Assembly (NCBI RefSeq): GCF_011065935.2
Contig: NZ_JAAMNH020000001.1
Span: forward strand, 2,377,001 to 2,441,000
DNA from: Clostridium estertheticum
GTDB lineage: Bacteria; Bacillota; Clostridia; Clostridiales; Clostridiaceae
DNA: 64,000 nt
Reading direction: 5' to 3'
The notes under the pieces are model-generated. The model searched no databases. It was not told the DNA's origin and saw only the letters and a list, made by a program, of their open reading frames with translations. A program made the translations under genes and the position numbers. This document shows, one piece after another, positions 25,502 to 34,949 of the stretch; within the stretch, counting starts at the first letter, position 1, and each line of letters starts with the position of its first letter.

Positions 25502-26296
25502 ATGCACAGTATTACTCTAATACAAGGTATTTTATTATCAGTCATGGCAATCATAGTTGGCATAGACTTTTGGTTAGAGGCACTTTTTTTATTCAGGCCA
25601 ATTATAGTTTGTACATTAACAGGCATTATACTAGGAGATGTCAAATTGGGGTTAATGGCAGGAGGGTTAACGGAACTTGCATTCGCAGGGCTAACTCCAG
25701 CAGGAGGAACACAGCCTCCTAATCCTGTTCTGGCGGGTATTATGACTACGGTTATAGCATTTACATCAGGATCAGATCCTAAAACAGCAATTGGTCTTGC
25801 ATTACCATTTAGCTTTTTAATGCAATATATTATTTTATTCTACTATTCAAGTTTTTCAATTTTCATGGGAAGAGCAGATAAATATGCAGCAGAGGCGGAT
25901 ACGAAATCACTTGTAAAATTAAATATTATTACTACTGCAATAGTTGCTATTACGTACGGTATAGTAGTATTTACATGTGCTTATCTAGCACAAGGTGCAA
26001 TGCAAGCATTAGTTCAATCAATGCCAGCGTGGTTAACTCATGGGTTTGAGATAGCAGGAGGAGTATTGCCAGCAGTTGGGTTTGGTATGCTTCTAAAGGT
26101 AATGCTTAAAGGCGAATATGTGCCATTTTTGATAATAGGATTTTTAGTAGCTTCATTCTTAAATTTTTCCAATTTATTACCAGTTGCGCTTGTAGGAACA
26201 GCATTAGCTATTATGGAATATAATAGTTCAAAAAATAAGCTGGTAGCAACAACTACAAATAATGTTGAAGGAGATGATTTTAGTGACGGAATCTAA
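25502..26296 (+). CDS. PTS mannose-family IIC component (system 2)
   Basis: A 264-residue polytopic membrane protein similar to the IIC of system 1. GDVKLGLMAGGLTELAFAG and GGTQPPNPVLAGIM (about 47-80) are the signature. Its start has a GGGGGAAATAGT site within the end of the IIB gene, so translation is tightly coupled. It overlaps IID by 14 bp. Confidence 0.92.
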   Translation: MHSITLIQGILLSVMAIIVGIDFWLEALFLFRPIIVCTLTGIILGDVKLGLMAGGLTELAFAGLTPAGGTQPPNPVLAGIMTTVIAFTSGSDPKTAIGLALPFSFLMQYIILFYYSSFSIFMGRADKYAAEADTKSLVKLNIITTAIVAITYGIVVFTCAYLAQGAMQALVQSMPAWLTHGFEIAGGVLPAVGFGMLLKVMLKGEYVPFLIIGFLVASFLNFSNLLPVALVGTALAIMEYNSSKNKLVATTTNNVEGDDFSDGI

Positions 26297-27083
26297 AAAA
26301 GTTTTAACTAAAAAGGATATCACAAAACTAGGGTTTTTCTCCTCATTTTTGCAAGCTAGCTTTAACTACGAAAGGATGCAGGCTGGAGGGTTTCTAGTAG
26401 CTCAGCTTCCATTTTTAAAGAAGATATATAAAGATGATAAAGAAGGTTTGTCAGAAGCAATGAAAGACAACCTTGAATTTATTAACACTCATCCAAATTT
26501 AGTAGGATTTCTTATGGGATTACTTTTATCATTAGAAGAAAATCATGATGATAGAAATATAATAAAAGGCTTAAAAGTAGCTTTATTTGGACCTTTAGCT
26601 GGTATCGGAGACGCAATATTTTGGTTCACGATATTGCCAATAGTTGCAGGAATAAGTGCTTCTTTTGCACTACAAGGTAGTATTTTAGGTCCAATTATAT
26701 TCTTTGCGGTTTATTTAACTATTTTCATATTACGTATAGCTTGGACACACCTTGGGTATAATACTGGAATCAAAGCTATAGGATTAATTAAGGAAAAATC
26801 ACAAATAATATCCAAGGCTGCAACAATACTTGGCATAACAGTAATTGGAGGACTTATAGCATCTTATATAAAAATTAGTGTATTAACACAGATTCCTATT
26901 AATGCTGAACACTCGGTATCTATACAGAAAGATTTCTTTGATAGAATATTCCCCAATATGCTACCAATGGCATACGCATTATTAATGTTTTACTTATTAA
27001 AAAAGAAAAAAATAAGTCCAATAGCTTTAATATTTATAACATTCGTTTTAGCGATATTATTGTCATTCCTTGGAGTGTTATAA
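26283..27083 (+). CDS. PTS mannose-family IID component (system 2)
   Basis: A 266-residue membrane protein with ASFNYERMQAGGFLVAQL (about 26-43) and FINTHPNLVGFLMGLLLSLEE. The GTG at 26283 is chosen because AAGGAG lies 9 bases upstream, inside the IIC gene; the frame also extends further up to 26262. It forms the permease with the preceding IIC. The IIA gene starts directly after its stop. Confidence 0.9.
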   Translation: MTESKKVLTKKDITKLGFFSSFLQASFNYERMQAGGFLVAQLPFLKKIYKDDKEGLSEAMKDNLEFINTHPNLVGFLMGLLLSLEENHDDRNIIKGLKVALFGPLAGIGDAIFWFTILPIVAGISASFALQGSILGPIIFFAVYLTIFILRIAWTHLGYNTGIKAIGLIKEKSQIISKAATILGITVIGGLIASYIKISVLTQIPINAEHSVSIQKDFFDRIFPNMLPMAYALLMFYLLKKKKISPIALIFITFVLAILLSFLGVL

Positions 27084-27084
27084 T

Positions 27085-27519
27085 ATGCAGACAATTATTA
27101 TAATAAGCGGACATGGTGAGTATGCAACTGGTATGAAAAGTGCTTTTGAACTTTTAGCCGGAGGAAATGAGAATTTATATTTTATCGATTTCACAGTGGA
27201 GGATACAGATGAAACATTAAGAGAAAAATTTAACAACATAATAAACATAAACTCAAATACATCTATATTATTCTTTTGCGATATAATGGGTGGAACTCCT
27301 TTTAAAACGGCTGCTTTAATTGCTAATGATAAAGACAACATAGAAGTTATAGCAGGGTGTAACTTAGTTTCATTAATTGAAGCTAAATTCCAAAATGATA
27401 CTACATCTATAAAAGAATTAGCTAAGATCGTAGTAAATTCAAGTATAAACTCAACGTGCATATTTAAAAAGGTTAAAACAACGCAGGTAAAGAATATTAA
27501 GACTGAGGATGGGATTTAA
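27085..27519 (+). CDS. PTS mannose-family IIA component
   Basis: A 144-residue cytoplasmic phospho-carrier. IIIISGHGEYATGM places the HPr-phosphorylated His at residue 10, and FFCDIMGGTPFKTAA (about 67-81) is the second conserved block. It is the only mannose-type IIA in the window, so it may feed both the first and second IIB proteins. The ATG at 27085 overlaps the end of IID closely (TAATATG). A terminator follows, ending the operon. Confidence 0.9.
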   Translation: MQTIIIISGHGEYATGMKSAFELLAGGNENLYFIDFTVEDTDETLREKFNNIININSNTSILFFCDIMGGTPFKTAALIANDKDNIEVIAGCNLVSLIEAKFQNDTTSIKELAKIVVNSSINSTCIFKKVKTTQVKNIKTEDGI

Positions 27520-27524
27520 TTAAT

Positions 27525-27556
27525 AAAAGCGGAGTTATTAAATTAACTTCGCTTTT
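27525..27556 (+). terminator. Terminator of the amino-sugar operon
   Basis: AAAAGCGGAGTTA and TAACTTCGCTTTT pair over 13 bp with one G-T; the A and T flanks let it work on both strands, serving the convergent GNAT gene too. Confidence 0.7.
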
Positions 27557-27575
27557 CAACTTACTTGGTGAATTT

Positions 27576-28058
27576 CTACATATTTATCCATTCATTCCAG
27601 CTTATTTCTCTTCCCGGATATGCAACATTATTAAATTGCCACTGTTCTTTCACCCATTTTTTTACTGTCTCATATAATAATTCATCAAGGCCACTTTTTA
27701 ATTCACTGGATCTTGCCCATAAATATATTTCTGCATCAAAAGAACCTTTTTTACTTGGATAAATATATATACACCCCAAACATTTACTTTCATCTAAGCT
27801 CACTACTGTATATGTAAATGCCTGTCTTTTAATAAACTCCTCTTGATGCTCACGTAAATCTGCTAAATCTTCTTCTAGGGTCATGTTGTCCTTAGGCCAA
27901 CCACTTTTGTCTAATGGATTTCTTAATTCTTCCTTACTTGACATTACAGCTTCATAATCTTTCTCCACATCATCAATTGATAACATTCTTAATTTGAATT
28001 TTTCAGTTTCTAATATTTGTGGAATTACAAAATCACTAGGAACAAATTCCTTTGACAT
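27576..28058 (-). CDS. GNAT-family acetyltransferase-like protein
   Basis: A 160-residue protein, N-terminal LETEKFKLRMLSIDDVEKDYEAVMSS typical of RimJ/RimL-like GNAT members. A beta strand CLGCIYIYPSKKGSFDAEIYLWAR corresponds to the central sheet, but the canonical acetyl-CoA loop (RxxGxG/A) is absent: the position after the sheet reads SSELKSGLDELLYE. It may be a divergent or inactive member. It is alone and convergent with the PTS operon. Confidence 0.7.
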   Translation of the reverse strand: MSKEFVPSDFVIPQILETEKFKLRMLSIDDVEKDYEAVMSSKEELRNPLDKSGWPKDNMTLEEDLADLREHQEEFIKRQAFTYTVVSLDESKCLGCIYIYPSKKGSFDAEIYLWARSSELKSGLDELLYETVKKWVKEQWQFNNVAYPGREISWNEWINM

Positions 28059-28182
28059 TTTTATCTATCCCCTTCATTAATATTTTGTTTTTCTTAGACA
28101 TATAAAAAAATAATAATTATTATTTGTCAGGGCTCAAAGTATCTTATTGTAATTATATAACATTTTAACATATTAATCATAA

Positions 28183-28278
28183 ATTAGCAAAAACTTTGGA
28201 GCAGTTCCTTATGCTACTGATGAAACTCGTGAAGAATATTTAAATGAAGTAACAAATATAGTTAAAGAAACTTTGTAA
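28183..28278 (+). pseudogene. C-terminal remnant of a lost gene, flavodoxin-like
   Basis: An isolated open stretch SKNFGAVPYATDETREEYLNEV...ETL with a stop, no start codon and no ribosome site. GAxPYAT-ET-EEY resembles the end of clostridial NADPH-dependent FMN reductase/flavodoxin-family proteins (recalled). The rest of the gene is missing. It lies between the GNAT gene and the PBP terminator. Confidence 0.4.
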
Positions 28279-28295
28279 AGCAGTATGGCGTAAAA

Positions 28296-28334
28296 AAGAG
28301 TACCATTTACATTGAAAGTGTAAATGGTACTCTT
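28296..28334 (-). terminator. Terminator of the penicillin-binding protein gene
   Basis: AAGAGTACCATTTACA and its exact complement form a 16-bp stem with a 7-nt loop; on the minus strand it is followed by TTTTTT. Confidence 0.8.
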
Positions 28335-28347
28335 ATATAGATATTAA

Positions 28348-30444
28348 TTAATCTAGACCTGATTTTTGAATTTCTTCTGCAGTTTTAGGAGTTGTTACTG
28401 TAGTTTGGGGTGTTGGTACCATTCCATCAGGCGGAGTGATATCTTTTATAGGAAGGTTAGCATTTGCTTGCTCCATTAATTTCCCCCAAATTAAAGCGGA
28501 ATCATTACTAGTTAAATTGTAAAACCTTTTATTGTCATCATTGCCTATCCAAACAGCACCTGAGTAATAGGGGGTTAGACCGCAAAACCATAAATCCTTT
28601 AAATCAGTAGCAGTTCCTGTTTTACCTGCAACTGGCATATCTCCATATTTTGCACTGGGACCTGTACCACCTGGACCTACAGGTCCTTTTAATAAATCAT
28701 ACATTGTATAAGCACTTTCAGGCTCGAGGGTTTTTTTAGTAGTGTAGTTAGTTTCTAATAATATTTTTCCTGTTTTGTCTACAACTTTCGTATATAATCT
28801 TGGTGAAGCATACATGCCAGAATTTCCGAAAACTCCATAGGCGGCTGCCATGAGTAATGGAGTTTGCCCACCAGAAAATTGACCAAGTGCCATTGTAGCA
28901 ATATTTTTATCAGCGCTGGTAACACTTAAACCAAATCTCTTAGCATAATCATAACCTGTATCTACACCTATTTGATCTTCAAGTTTAACAGCAACTAAAT
29001 TTTGGGAGGTTTCTATAGCGGAGCGTATTGTAATTGGGCCCTTAGGTTGGTTATCATCGCTTGGATTATATGGAACTCCATTATTATCTTTATATTTGCT
29101 CGCAATCTCAGGAGAAAGGGGTGAGTCATCTATTATAGTATCTGCTGTAGCTTGGCCCGAGTCAATAGCAGCACCATATACTGTTAAGGGCTTAATACTT
29201 GAACCTGTTGATCTAGGGAAACGGATATCATCAACGGCTCTATTATAAGTCCTTGGTGGTTGCACGCCTCTTCCACCTATAATGGCTTTAACTTGCCCAT
29301 TATGGTAATCAAGAATTACTGCTGAGGACTGAATAGCATTCTTACTTGTATTAGAAACTTTATTAAAGACGGGGTCTTCATCGATTATTTTTTGAGACTT
29401 ATCCTGAAGAGCCGTATCCATAGTTGAATATATTTTTATTCCACCGTTAATTAATAAAGTCATAACCTGTGAGTTACTATAATTATATTTAGCCATTAAA
29501 TCAGTTTTAATTTGTTCAACAACAGGTCTTGAAAAGGATTCATAAGCATATTTATCTAAATTTTGATTAAGCCTTGTGAAGACAATTTTGTTAGTTTTTA
29601 TACTATTATTTGCGTCATCATATTCACTTTTAGAAATTGAATTAGTTTCATACATTTTAGATAATACTAATTTAGTTTTATTTAGATATATATCTGGATT
29701 TTTTTTTGCAGGGTTTGCAAATGGATAAAATCCAGAAGGGCTTTGAGCCATACCTGCAATAAAGGCACTTTCTACTAAGGTTAAATCCTTTGAAGTCTTG
29801 CTAAAATATTGGTGTGCTGCCGCTTCAACACCATGAGCAGTACCACCTAGGAAAATAGTATTCATGTAAGCTTCTAGGATATCGTCCTTTGACATAGATT
29901 TCTCCAGCTCAATAGCAAGGTATGCTTCTTGTATTTTTCGTTTGTAATCAATTCTGTTATTTAACGAATCATTTAAGAAAACCCTGTTTTTTATAAGTTG
30001 TTGGGTTAGAGTGGAGCCTCCTTGAGTACTTTTATTTCCATGGAAAAGTTTGTTTTGAACATCCAAAAGCACAGCTCTAGTAATACCTCTAAAATCTACT
30101 CCTCCATGTTGGTTAAATCGTTGATCCTCGATTGCTATGAAAGCTTGCCCTAAATAGGGAGAGGTATCCTTTAATGATACATTGGTTCTTTTTACAACTT
30201 GACCATTTTCATTTGTGGTAATGACATCGTCCATTGGATTTCCTTTATCATCATAAATTACAGATGTTTGGTTTAAATCTAAAATTTGATTAACATTTAA
30301 AGGCGGTGCCGTCTTAATAATTGCAAGAACCACACCAGCACCAGCTACAATTCCAATAATTAAAATTGATAATATAGTTATTGGAATAATTTTTAAAATT
30401 TTATGTGGTTTTTTAACTTTCTTTTTATTTTTTGTTTTGGTCAT
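28348..30444 (-). CDS. Class A penicillin-binding protein (PBP1A-type)
   Basis: A 698-residue bifunctional peptidoglycan synthase. A Lys-rich cytoplasmic tail and one membrane segment (about 20-45) precede the GT51 glycosyltransferase domain: EDQRFNQHGGVDFRGITRA, GGSTLTQQLIKN and the ELEKSMSKDDILEAYMN block. The transpeptidase domain then shows SSIKP (SxxK), SQN and KTGTA. The C-terminal tail is Pro/Thr-rich. It polymerises and cross-links peptidoglycan outside the membrane. The ATG at 30444 (MTKTKNKKK) follows AAAAAGGAG, preferred to an upstream ATG at 30471. Confidence 0.93.
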   Translation of the reverse strand: MTKTKNKKKVKKPHKILKIIPITILSILIIGIVAGAGVVLAIIKTAPPLNVNQILDLNQTSVIYDDKGNPMDDVITTNENGQVVKRTNVSLKDTSPYLGQAFIAIEDQRFNQHGGVDFRGITRAVLLDVQNKLFHGNKSTQGGSTLTQQLIKNRVFLNDSLNNRIDYKRKIQEAYLAIELEKSMSKDDILEAYMNTIFLGGTAHGVEAAAHQYFSKTSKDLTLVESAFIAGMAQSPSGFYPFANPAKKNPDIYLNKTKLVLSKMYETNSISKSEYDDANNSIKTNKIVFTRLNQNLDKYAYESFSRPVVEQIKTDLMAKYNYSNSQVMTLLINGGIKIYSTMDTALQDKSQKIIDEDPVFNKVSNTSKNAIQSSAVILDYHNGQVKAIIGGRGVQPPRTYNRAVDDIRFPRSTGSSIKPLTVYGAAIDSGQATADTIIDDSPLSPEIASKYKDNNGVPYNPSDDNQPKGPITIRSAIETSQNLVAVKLEDQIGVDTGYDYAKRFGLSVTSADKNIATMALGQFSGGQTPLLMAAAYGVFGNSGMYASPRLYTKVVDKTGKILLETNYTTKKTLEPESAYTMYDLLKGPVGPGGTGPSAKYGDMPVAGKTGTATDLKDLWFCGLTPYYSGAVWIGNDDNKRFYNLTSNDSALIWGKLMEQANANLPIKDITPPDGMVPTPQTTVTTPKTAEEIQKSGLD

Positions 30445-30749
30445 ATTCAGTTCTCCTTTTTGATAACACACATTAAGTATTATAACGCATATTTTTGTGA
30501 TTATGGAAAGGAGAATTCTGGTTCCCCATAACTTTAACTATAAAACAGTAAAAAATATCATAATTTAATCCAAATAAAGTATAATTTAAATAAATGCTGA
30601 GAAGAGGGAAATTACATTTAAAGCAATATATTATAAGATTAAATTGCCCTGTAATGTGGAAAACAGTACTATGTAACTGCTTTCCATTCTTTGTATGGCT
30701 AATACATCAAATGTATTATTGTATTTGTAGTATTTAATCTTCCATTTTT
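30445..30749. other. Intergenic region between two cell-wall genes
   Basis: Upstream DNA of the PBP gene and the 3' side of the NlpC/P60 gene. It holds AATACAT-CAA-ATGTATT (about 30700-30716) and an imperfect GGAAAACAGT/ACTGCTTTCC hairpin, possibly weak minus-strand terminators. No gene is seen. Confidence 0.3.
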
Positions 30750-31895
30750 TTAATTAACTCTTCGTCCATATGTAAAATCATTATTAAGTGTTTGAATTCT
30801 AATTACAGCACCTGTGTGAGGTGCATTTATCATGTTACCATTCCCAACATATATCCCTACATGATGAGCGGGCGTTCCGAAAAATACCAAATCTCCCGGT
30901 TGAAGATTATCCCTAGATACAAGTGTTCCTACGTTTTGTTGGTCTTCTGAAACCCTTGGTAGGTTTACTCCAAAATGTGCAAATACATATTGTGTAAAGC
31001 CTGAGCAGTCAAAGCCTGATGGGCTTGTCCCACCCCACACATACGGAACGCCAAGAAAAGTTGAAGCATATGCTAAAACAGAGTTAGAAGAAAATGCAGT
31101 ACTACCTTGTTCAACTTGGTTTGTTGGAGGAGCTTGGTTTGCTGCAGCTACCTGGCTTGCTGCTATAGTAGCTTGGTTTGCTGCTGTAGCTTGTCTTACT
31201 GCAGTAGCGTGTTCTGCTGCTATAACAGCTTGTCTTGCCTCGGCAACTTGTCTTGCTGCAATGGCTTCGTCGGTTACCAGTTGTGCACCATATTGCTTTT
31301 CCTCCGCATTTAATTGTGCTACCAACACAGTTTGGTCTGATTTTTGTTTGGTTAAAGTAGCTAACTTCTTTTTATTGTCATCTCTTAAAGAAAGCAAGGT
31401 TGTATTTTCTGTAGCTAGCTCTACCTTCTTTAAATTAATTGCTGTCTGTTTTGTTTTCAAATCATTAATAACATTTTGATCAAATTTTATTATCGTTTTG
31501 ATATCTTCAAATCTGGATATAAGATCGGCTATATCTGTGGAGCCTAGTATAACGTCTATATAGCCTGATGAGCCATTCATATACATTACTCTCATTCTTT
31601 TATCAAAAAGAATCTGTTCTTCTTTAATATTATCCTCTGCTTTTGCAATATTTATTTGATTTTCTTTAATATCCTTTTGTGTTTTAGTTATAGTGTTTTC
31701 ATTAATACTGATTTTAGACATAATTGTTTCAATCTGATGGTCCATCATCCCAATTTTATTTTCAAGGTCATTTCTTTGAGTCTGAACCTGCTGAATTTTT
31801 GCTCTATCTGATGCTGGATCTGCATATACGTTAGTAAAACCAGCGCTCATAGTTACAACAAGTGCTATTATGGTTAACCCGAATTTCTTGTTCAA
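30750..31895 (-). CDS. NlpC/P60 peptidoglycan endopeptidase with coiled coil
   Basis: A 381-residue secreted hydrolase of the CwlO/PcsB-like plan. A signal peptide (KKFGLTIIALVVTMSAGFTNVYA) is followed by a long coiled coil (about 28-225), an Ala/Gln-rich linker and the NlpC/P60 domain (about 265-381). The catalytic Cys is in GFDCSGFTQYVF and the His in HHVGIYVGNGNMI. It cleaves stem peptides (D-Glu-DAP-type bonds); CwlO-type enzymes are activated through FtsEX via the coiled coil, not encoded here. GGGGATG-type site upstream of the ATG. Followed by the PBP gene on the same strand. Confidence 0.9.
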   Translation of the reverse strand: MNKKFGLTIIALVVTMSAGFTNVYADPASDRAKIQQVQTQRNDLENKIGMMDHQIETIMSKISINENTITKTQKDIKENQINIAKAEDNIKEEQILFDKRMRVMYMNGSSGYIDVILGSTDIADLISRFEDIKTIIKFDQNVINDLKTKQTAINLKKVELATENTTLLSLRDDNKKKLATLTKQKSDQTVLVAQLNAEEKQYGAQLVTDEAIAARQVAEARQAVIAAEHATAVRQATAANQATIAASQVAAANQAPPTNQVEQGSTAFSSNSVLAYASTFLGVPYVWGGTSPSGFDCSGFTQYVFAHFGVNLPRVSEDQQNVGTLVSRDNLQPGDLVFFGTPAHHVGIYVGNGNMINAPHTGAVIRIQTLNNDFTYGRRVN

Positions 31896-32102
31896 TTCAT
31901 CATCCCCTTAAATATAATTTTATCTTTCGACATATTATCGTAAATGTTTTAATTACATTAACATAAACACTATAATACACAATTACAGAAAATAAGTAAA
32001 GGAACTATGTACAAATGAAGGATATGTTTGGTAGCCATAGTATATAAAATAAAAGGCATATTAAACCTAAGATGTTGATTTTGAACTTTGATGGATGTAA
32101 AA

Positions 32103-32141
32103 TTAGCATTTTTTTAATACTATTTTAATGTTATTTTAATG
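32103..32141. promoter_or_regulatory. Four 6-bp boxes at exact 11-bp spacing (PhoP-like array)
   Basis: TTAGCA, TTAATA, TTAATG, TTAATG start at 32103, 32114, 32125 and 32136. Tandem TTAACA-like boxes every 11 bp are how PhoP and other OmpR-type response regulators bind in Firmicutes. TACAAT at 32143-32148 could be a -10 next to the array. The rest of the 457-bp gap (31896-32352) is the divergent promoter region. Confidence 0.45.
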
Positions 32142-32232
32142 TTACAATGCAATACTGATGTATCAGATTAAAATTGTCCAAGTCAAAGCAAAATTATAAA
32201 TTATTAAAGATATCATAATTTAAGGAGATTCC

Positions 32233-32262
32233 TTGACTTTAAATATAAAATATTATTATAAT
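32233..32262 (+). promoter_or_regulatory. Vegetative promoter of the NAGPA-type gene
   Basis: TTGACT at 32233 and TATAAT at 32257 with an 18-bp spacer, giving a leader of about 85 bases before the ATG at 32353. Confidence 0.55.
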
Positions 32263-32352
32263 CATAGTAAATGGAGACTAAAAAATGCGTGGAATCTGTG
32301 GATTTTCTGGAAATAGTATAAAATTAATTTTGGGAAACATAGGAGGAAAAAA

Positions 32353-33360
32353 ATGGGCTCAAATAATATGTCAAGACGAAAAAAGAATCATAAGTTAAAA
32401 AGCTTTATATTTTATCTGATTTTCGGATTAATATTTACTGGGATTACTGGTCCATTAATTATATTTCATGGACCATTTACTAATGTAAAAAAAACTATTG
32501 TAGATGCTTCAATGACTACACTTAGACATCAATGGATTGCAAAATTGTTTTTATCCGATGCGGAAATTCAAAAAATTCAAAGCGAAGACACAGTTCAAAT
32601 TGTGAAGCAAGGCAATAATAACCTTATTAAGTTTAGTAATACCCATGACAATAGTATTGAAAGATATAATATTTCAAATGGAATAAAGTTCACAGGCTTC
32701 GTACTTATTATTAAGGACCCAACAAGAGTTAAAGTTGGCTACAGTAATAAACTGGGAACACAGGGAGAACTAACAAGTCAGATAGCACAGGATAATAATG
32801 CTATAGCAGCTATTAATGCAGGGGGCTTTTCAGACTCATCCTCAACTAATACGAGGTTCACTGGTACGGGAGGAAAACCAACGGGTATTATTATGAGTAA
32901 TGGAATTATCAAATTTAATGATATAAAAAATCCTGATAAAAAATTTGATGTTACAGCAATTACAAAAAAGGCACAACTTTTGGTAGGTCCATACAGTTTG
33001 AATGAATTAAAGAAGCTTTCCGTAACCGATGCAGTATCTTTTGGCCCTGCTCTTGTGGTTAATGGTAAAGGAACAATCGAATCTGGGGATGGAGGCTGGG
33101 GAATTGCACCGAGGACAGCAATTGGACAGCGCACGGATGGCGCTATAATATTTCTTGCGATTAATGGAAGAACAAGTAGAAGCATTGGGGCCTCACTTAA
33201 AGATGTACAGAATATAATGCTTAAATATGGAGCATATAGCGCCTCTAATTTGGATGGTGGTTCATCAACTACAATGTACAATAATGATAGCATTATTAAT
33301 AACCCTTGTGATGCACTTGGCGAAAGAGCAGTTCCATCCGCTTTTATCGTTAAACATTAA
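32353..33360 (+). CDS. Phosphodiester glycosidase (NAGPA) family membrane protein
   Basis: A 335-residue protein with a basic cytoplasmic start, one membrane segment (FIFYLIFGLIFTGITGPLIIF, about 18-38) and an extracytoplasmic NAGPA domain (DUF2233). The family hydrolyses GlcNAc-phosphodiester linkages in mammals; bacterial members are tied to exopolysaccharide or wall-polymer turnover. Typical blocks are AIAAINAGGFSD, GPALVVNGKG, APRTAIGQRTDGAIIFLAINGR and SNLDGGSSTTMY. GGAGG precedes the ATG. The gene at 33379 follows after 18 bp and is probably co-transcribed. Confidence 0.85.
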   Translation: MGSNNMSRRKKNHKLKSFIFYLIFGLIFTGITGPLIIFHGPFTNVKKTIVDASMTTLRHQWIAKLFLSDAEIQKIQSEDTVQIVKQGNNNLIKFSNTHDNSIERYNISNGIKFTGFVLIIKDPTRVKVGYSNKLGTQGELTSQIAQDNNAIAAINAGGFSDSSSTNTRFTGTGGKPTGIIMSNGIIKFNDIKNPDKKFDVTAITKKAQLLVGPYSLNELKKLSVTDAVSFGPALVVNGKGTIESGDGGWGIAPRTAIGQRTDGAIIFLAINGRTSRSIGASLKDVQNIMLKYGAYSASNLDGGSSTTMYNNDSIINNPCDALGERAVPSAFIVKH

Positions 33361-33378
33361 CCGATAGGAGAGTAATAT

Positions 33379-34404
33379 ATGAAAAAAGTATATAAAAAAA
33401 TGATGATATGCATTATGATTTCATTAATAATACAAATTGGTGGACTTTTCTATTTGAACAACTATTTTTTAACTTCAGATACTAATGTAAAATCTCAAAG
33501 GGTAGGAGACTCAAGCACGAGTAATAAGACTTCTGTTTCTAAAGCTAATGTACCCAGTAATGCTACCACCATAAATGTTTCTTATGATGCGAGTTATATT
33601 TCCTATTATTTAAATGATGAGCTATATGTAGTTAATACTATAACAGGTAAGAGTGTTAATGTAGGTTCCTCTAATGGAGTTAAAATATCTTTTTATAAAT
33701 GGCTCCCAGATAGAAATAGAATGCTTATTGTAGAAACGGAAAATAGAAATCTTTCCTTATCATATTATGATGTTACTGATTCACAAAAAAGTAAAGTAAC
33801 TGATGTTTTAATGGTTAGTTCAACATCTAAAGTAAAGGATATTGAAGCAGCGCCTCTTACAAATGTAATATACATAAAGGTAAGAAATGGTTATAAAAAT
33901 AATTCTATATATTGGGTAAACGTAATGAAATCTAGAAAGAAAATCACTACTAAATCTGAATATATAGGTAATATTGGAGTAATACCCCATGAAGATAAAA
34001 TGTTATACGAAGATTTAACCAATAACATGGTTTATGCGACTACAACTGGAGCAGCAGACCATGCTTTGAGATTAATTGGTTCAACAAAATCATGCCTACT
34101 TGGGATAGACGATAATGACACGGGTTATATTGGAAATGTGGATAGTAATAATAACGTTGATAAGATATATTTTGGCAAATTGAACGGTAGCTGGCAGTCA
34201 CTTCCGTTAAATACCCCAGTAAGCAAAGATCACTTATTTGTTACAGCTAGCGGGAAGGTTTATATAAATGATAAGAATAAAGGTACTGTAACAGAACTTC
34301 AGACAAAGAAAGAAACGACTTACAAGGGTAAATTCCTTCAATTATATAGTGATGGAATTGCATCACTAAATGATGGGAATTTAGTGAAAACCCCTTTTAA
34401 TTAA
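33379..34404 (+). CDS. Membrane-anchored extracytoplasmic protein, unknown
   Basis: A 341-residue protein with an N-terminal membrane anchor (MMICIMISLIIQIGGLFYL, about 8-26), a Ser/Thr-rich linker and a beta-rich remainder. Repeats of the type YDASYISYYLNDELYVVNTITGK and GVKISFYKWLPDRNRMLIV recall beta-propeller (TolB/WD-like) sensor or scaffold domains. No catalytic motif is seen. It partners the NAGPA-type protein (18-bp gap), so it may act in the same surface polymer process. No named family. Confidence 0.6.
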   Translation: MKKVYKKMMICIMISLIIQIGGLFYLNNYFLTSDTNVKSQRVGDSSTSNKTSVSKANVPSNATTINVSYDASYISYYLNDELYVVNTITGKSVNVGSSNGVKISFYKWLPDRNRMLIVETENRNLSLSYYDVTDSQKSKVTDVLMVSSTSKVKDIEAAPLTNVIYIKVRNGYKNNSIYWVNVMKSRKKITTKSEYIGNIGVIPHEDKMLYEDLTNNMVYATTTGAADHALRLIGSTKSCLLGIDDNDTGYIGNVDSNNNVDKIYFGKLNGSWQSLPLNTPVSKDHLFVTASGKVYINDKNKGTVTELQTKKETTYKGKFLQLYSDGIASLNDGNLVKTPFN

Positions 34405-34412
34405 AGTATTGA

Positions 34413-34583
34413 TATAATCTTAAAATAATATATTTTATAGATGTAAAGTTTGAATCGAAAAGTTGGGAAGTTGGAAAAAAAACAATAAATATTGGCGAAA
34501 GAACTGCTGAAGTAAACTTTGGTGGTTCTTTTCACGTTAAGTTAGTTATTTCACGATATTGTTGTAGAATGTTAATTTACTGA
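34413..34583 (+). pseudogene. Coding-like remnant in a long intergenic region
   Basis: The open stretch includes VKFESKSWEVGKKTINIG and AEVNFGGSFHVKL, with composition like real protein, but has no start codon with a ribosome site and ends in a degraded Cys/Tyr tail. It is probably a gene fragment. The rest of the 545-bp gap to the sugar-binding gene holds a hairpin and no gene. Confidence 0.25.
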
Positions 34584-34617
34584 ATATATTGACAATTGCA
34601 ATTTAATCTGATAAACT

Positions 34618-34646
34618 ACAATTAATCCAGTGAGTGGATTAATTGT
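34618..34646. terminator. Perfect 12-bp hairpin, terminator or operator
   Basis: ACAATTAATCCA-GTGAG-TGGATTAATTGT followed by CATATTATTTTC. It could end the upstream unit or be a regulator site for the sugar ABC operon, about 300 bp ahead of its start. Confidence 0.45.
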
Positions 34647-34949
34647 CATATTATTTTCTATAAAATAACAAAAAAACATAAAAATAAGTAATAAATTTAT
34701 AAATACATAACACCAGTGGAGAAACTGACATAGCGAGATTTATTTTATATTGACAAGAATCGGTATTATTTAAATTTTGAAGTAAGACTATACCAAATGT
34801 TTGGATGGTTTTATTTGAAAAATAAAAGCTATGTAAAACTCAATAAAATGAGTTGATTTTAATTAAACATAAATGGGAGGAGGTAGAATTTAGCTGGATA
34901 CATCAATATAAATAATGAACAGAAGGTCTAAATTAGAGGGGGTATTTTT

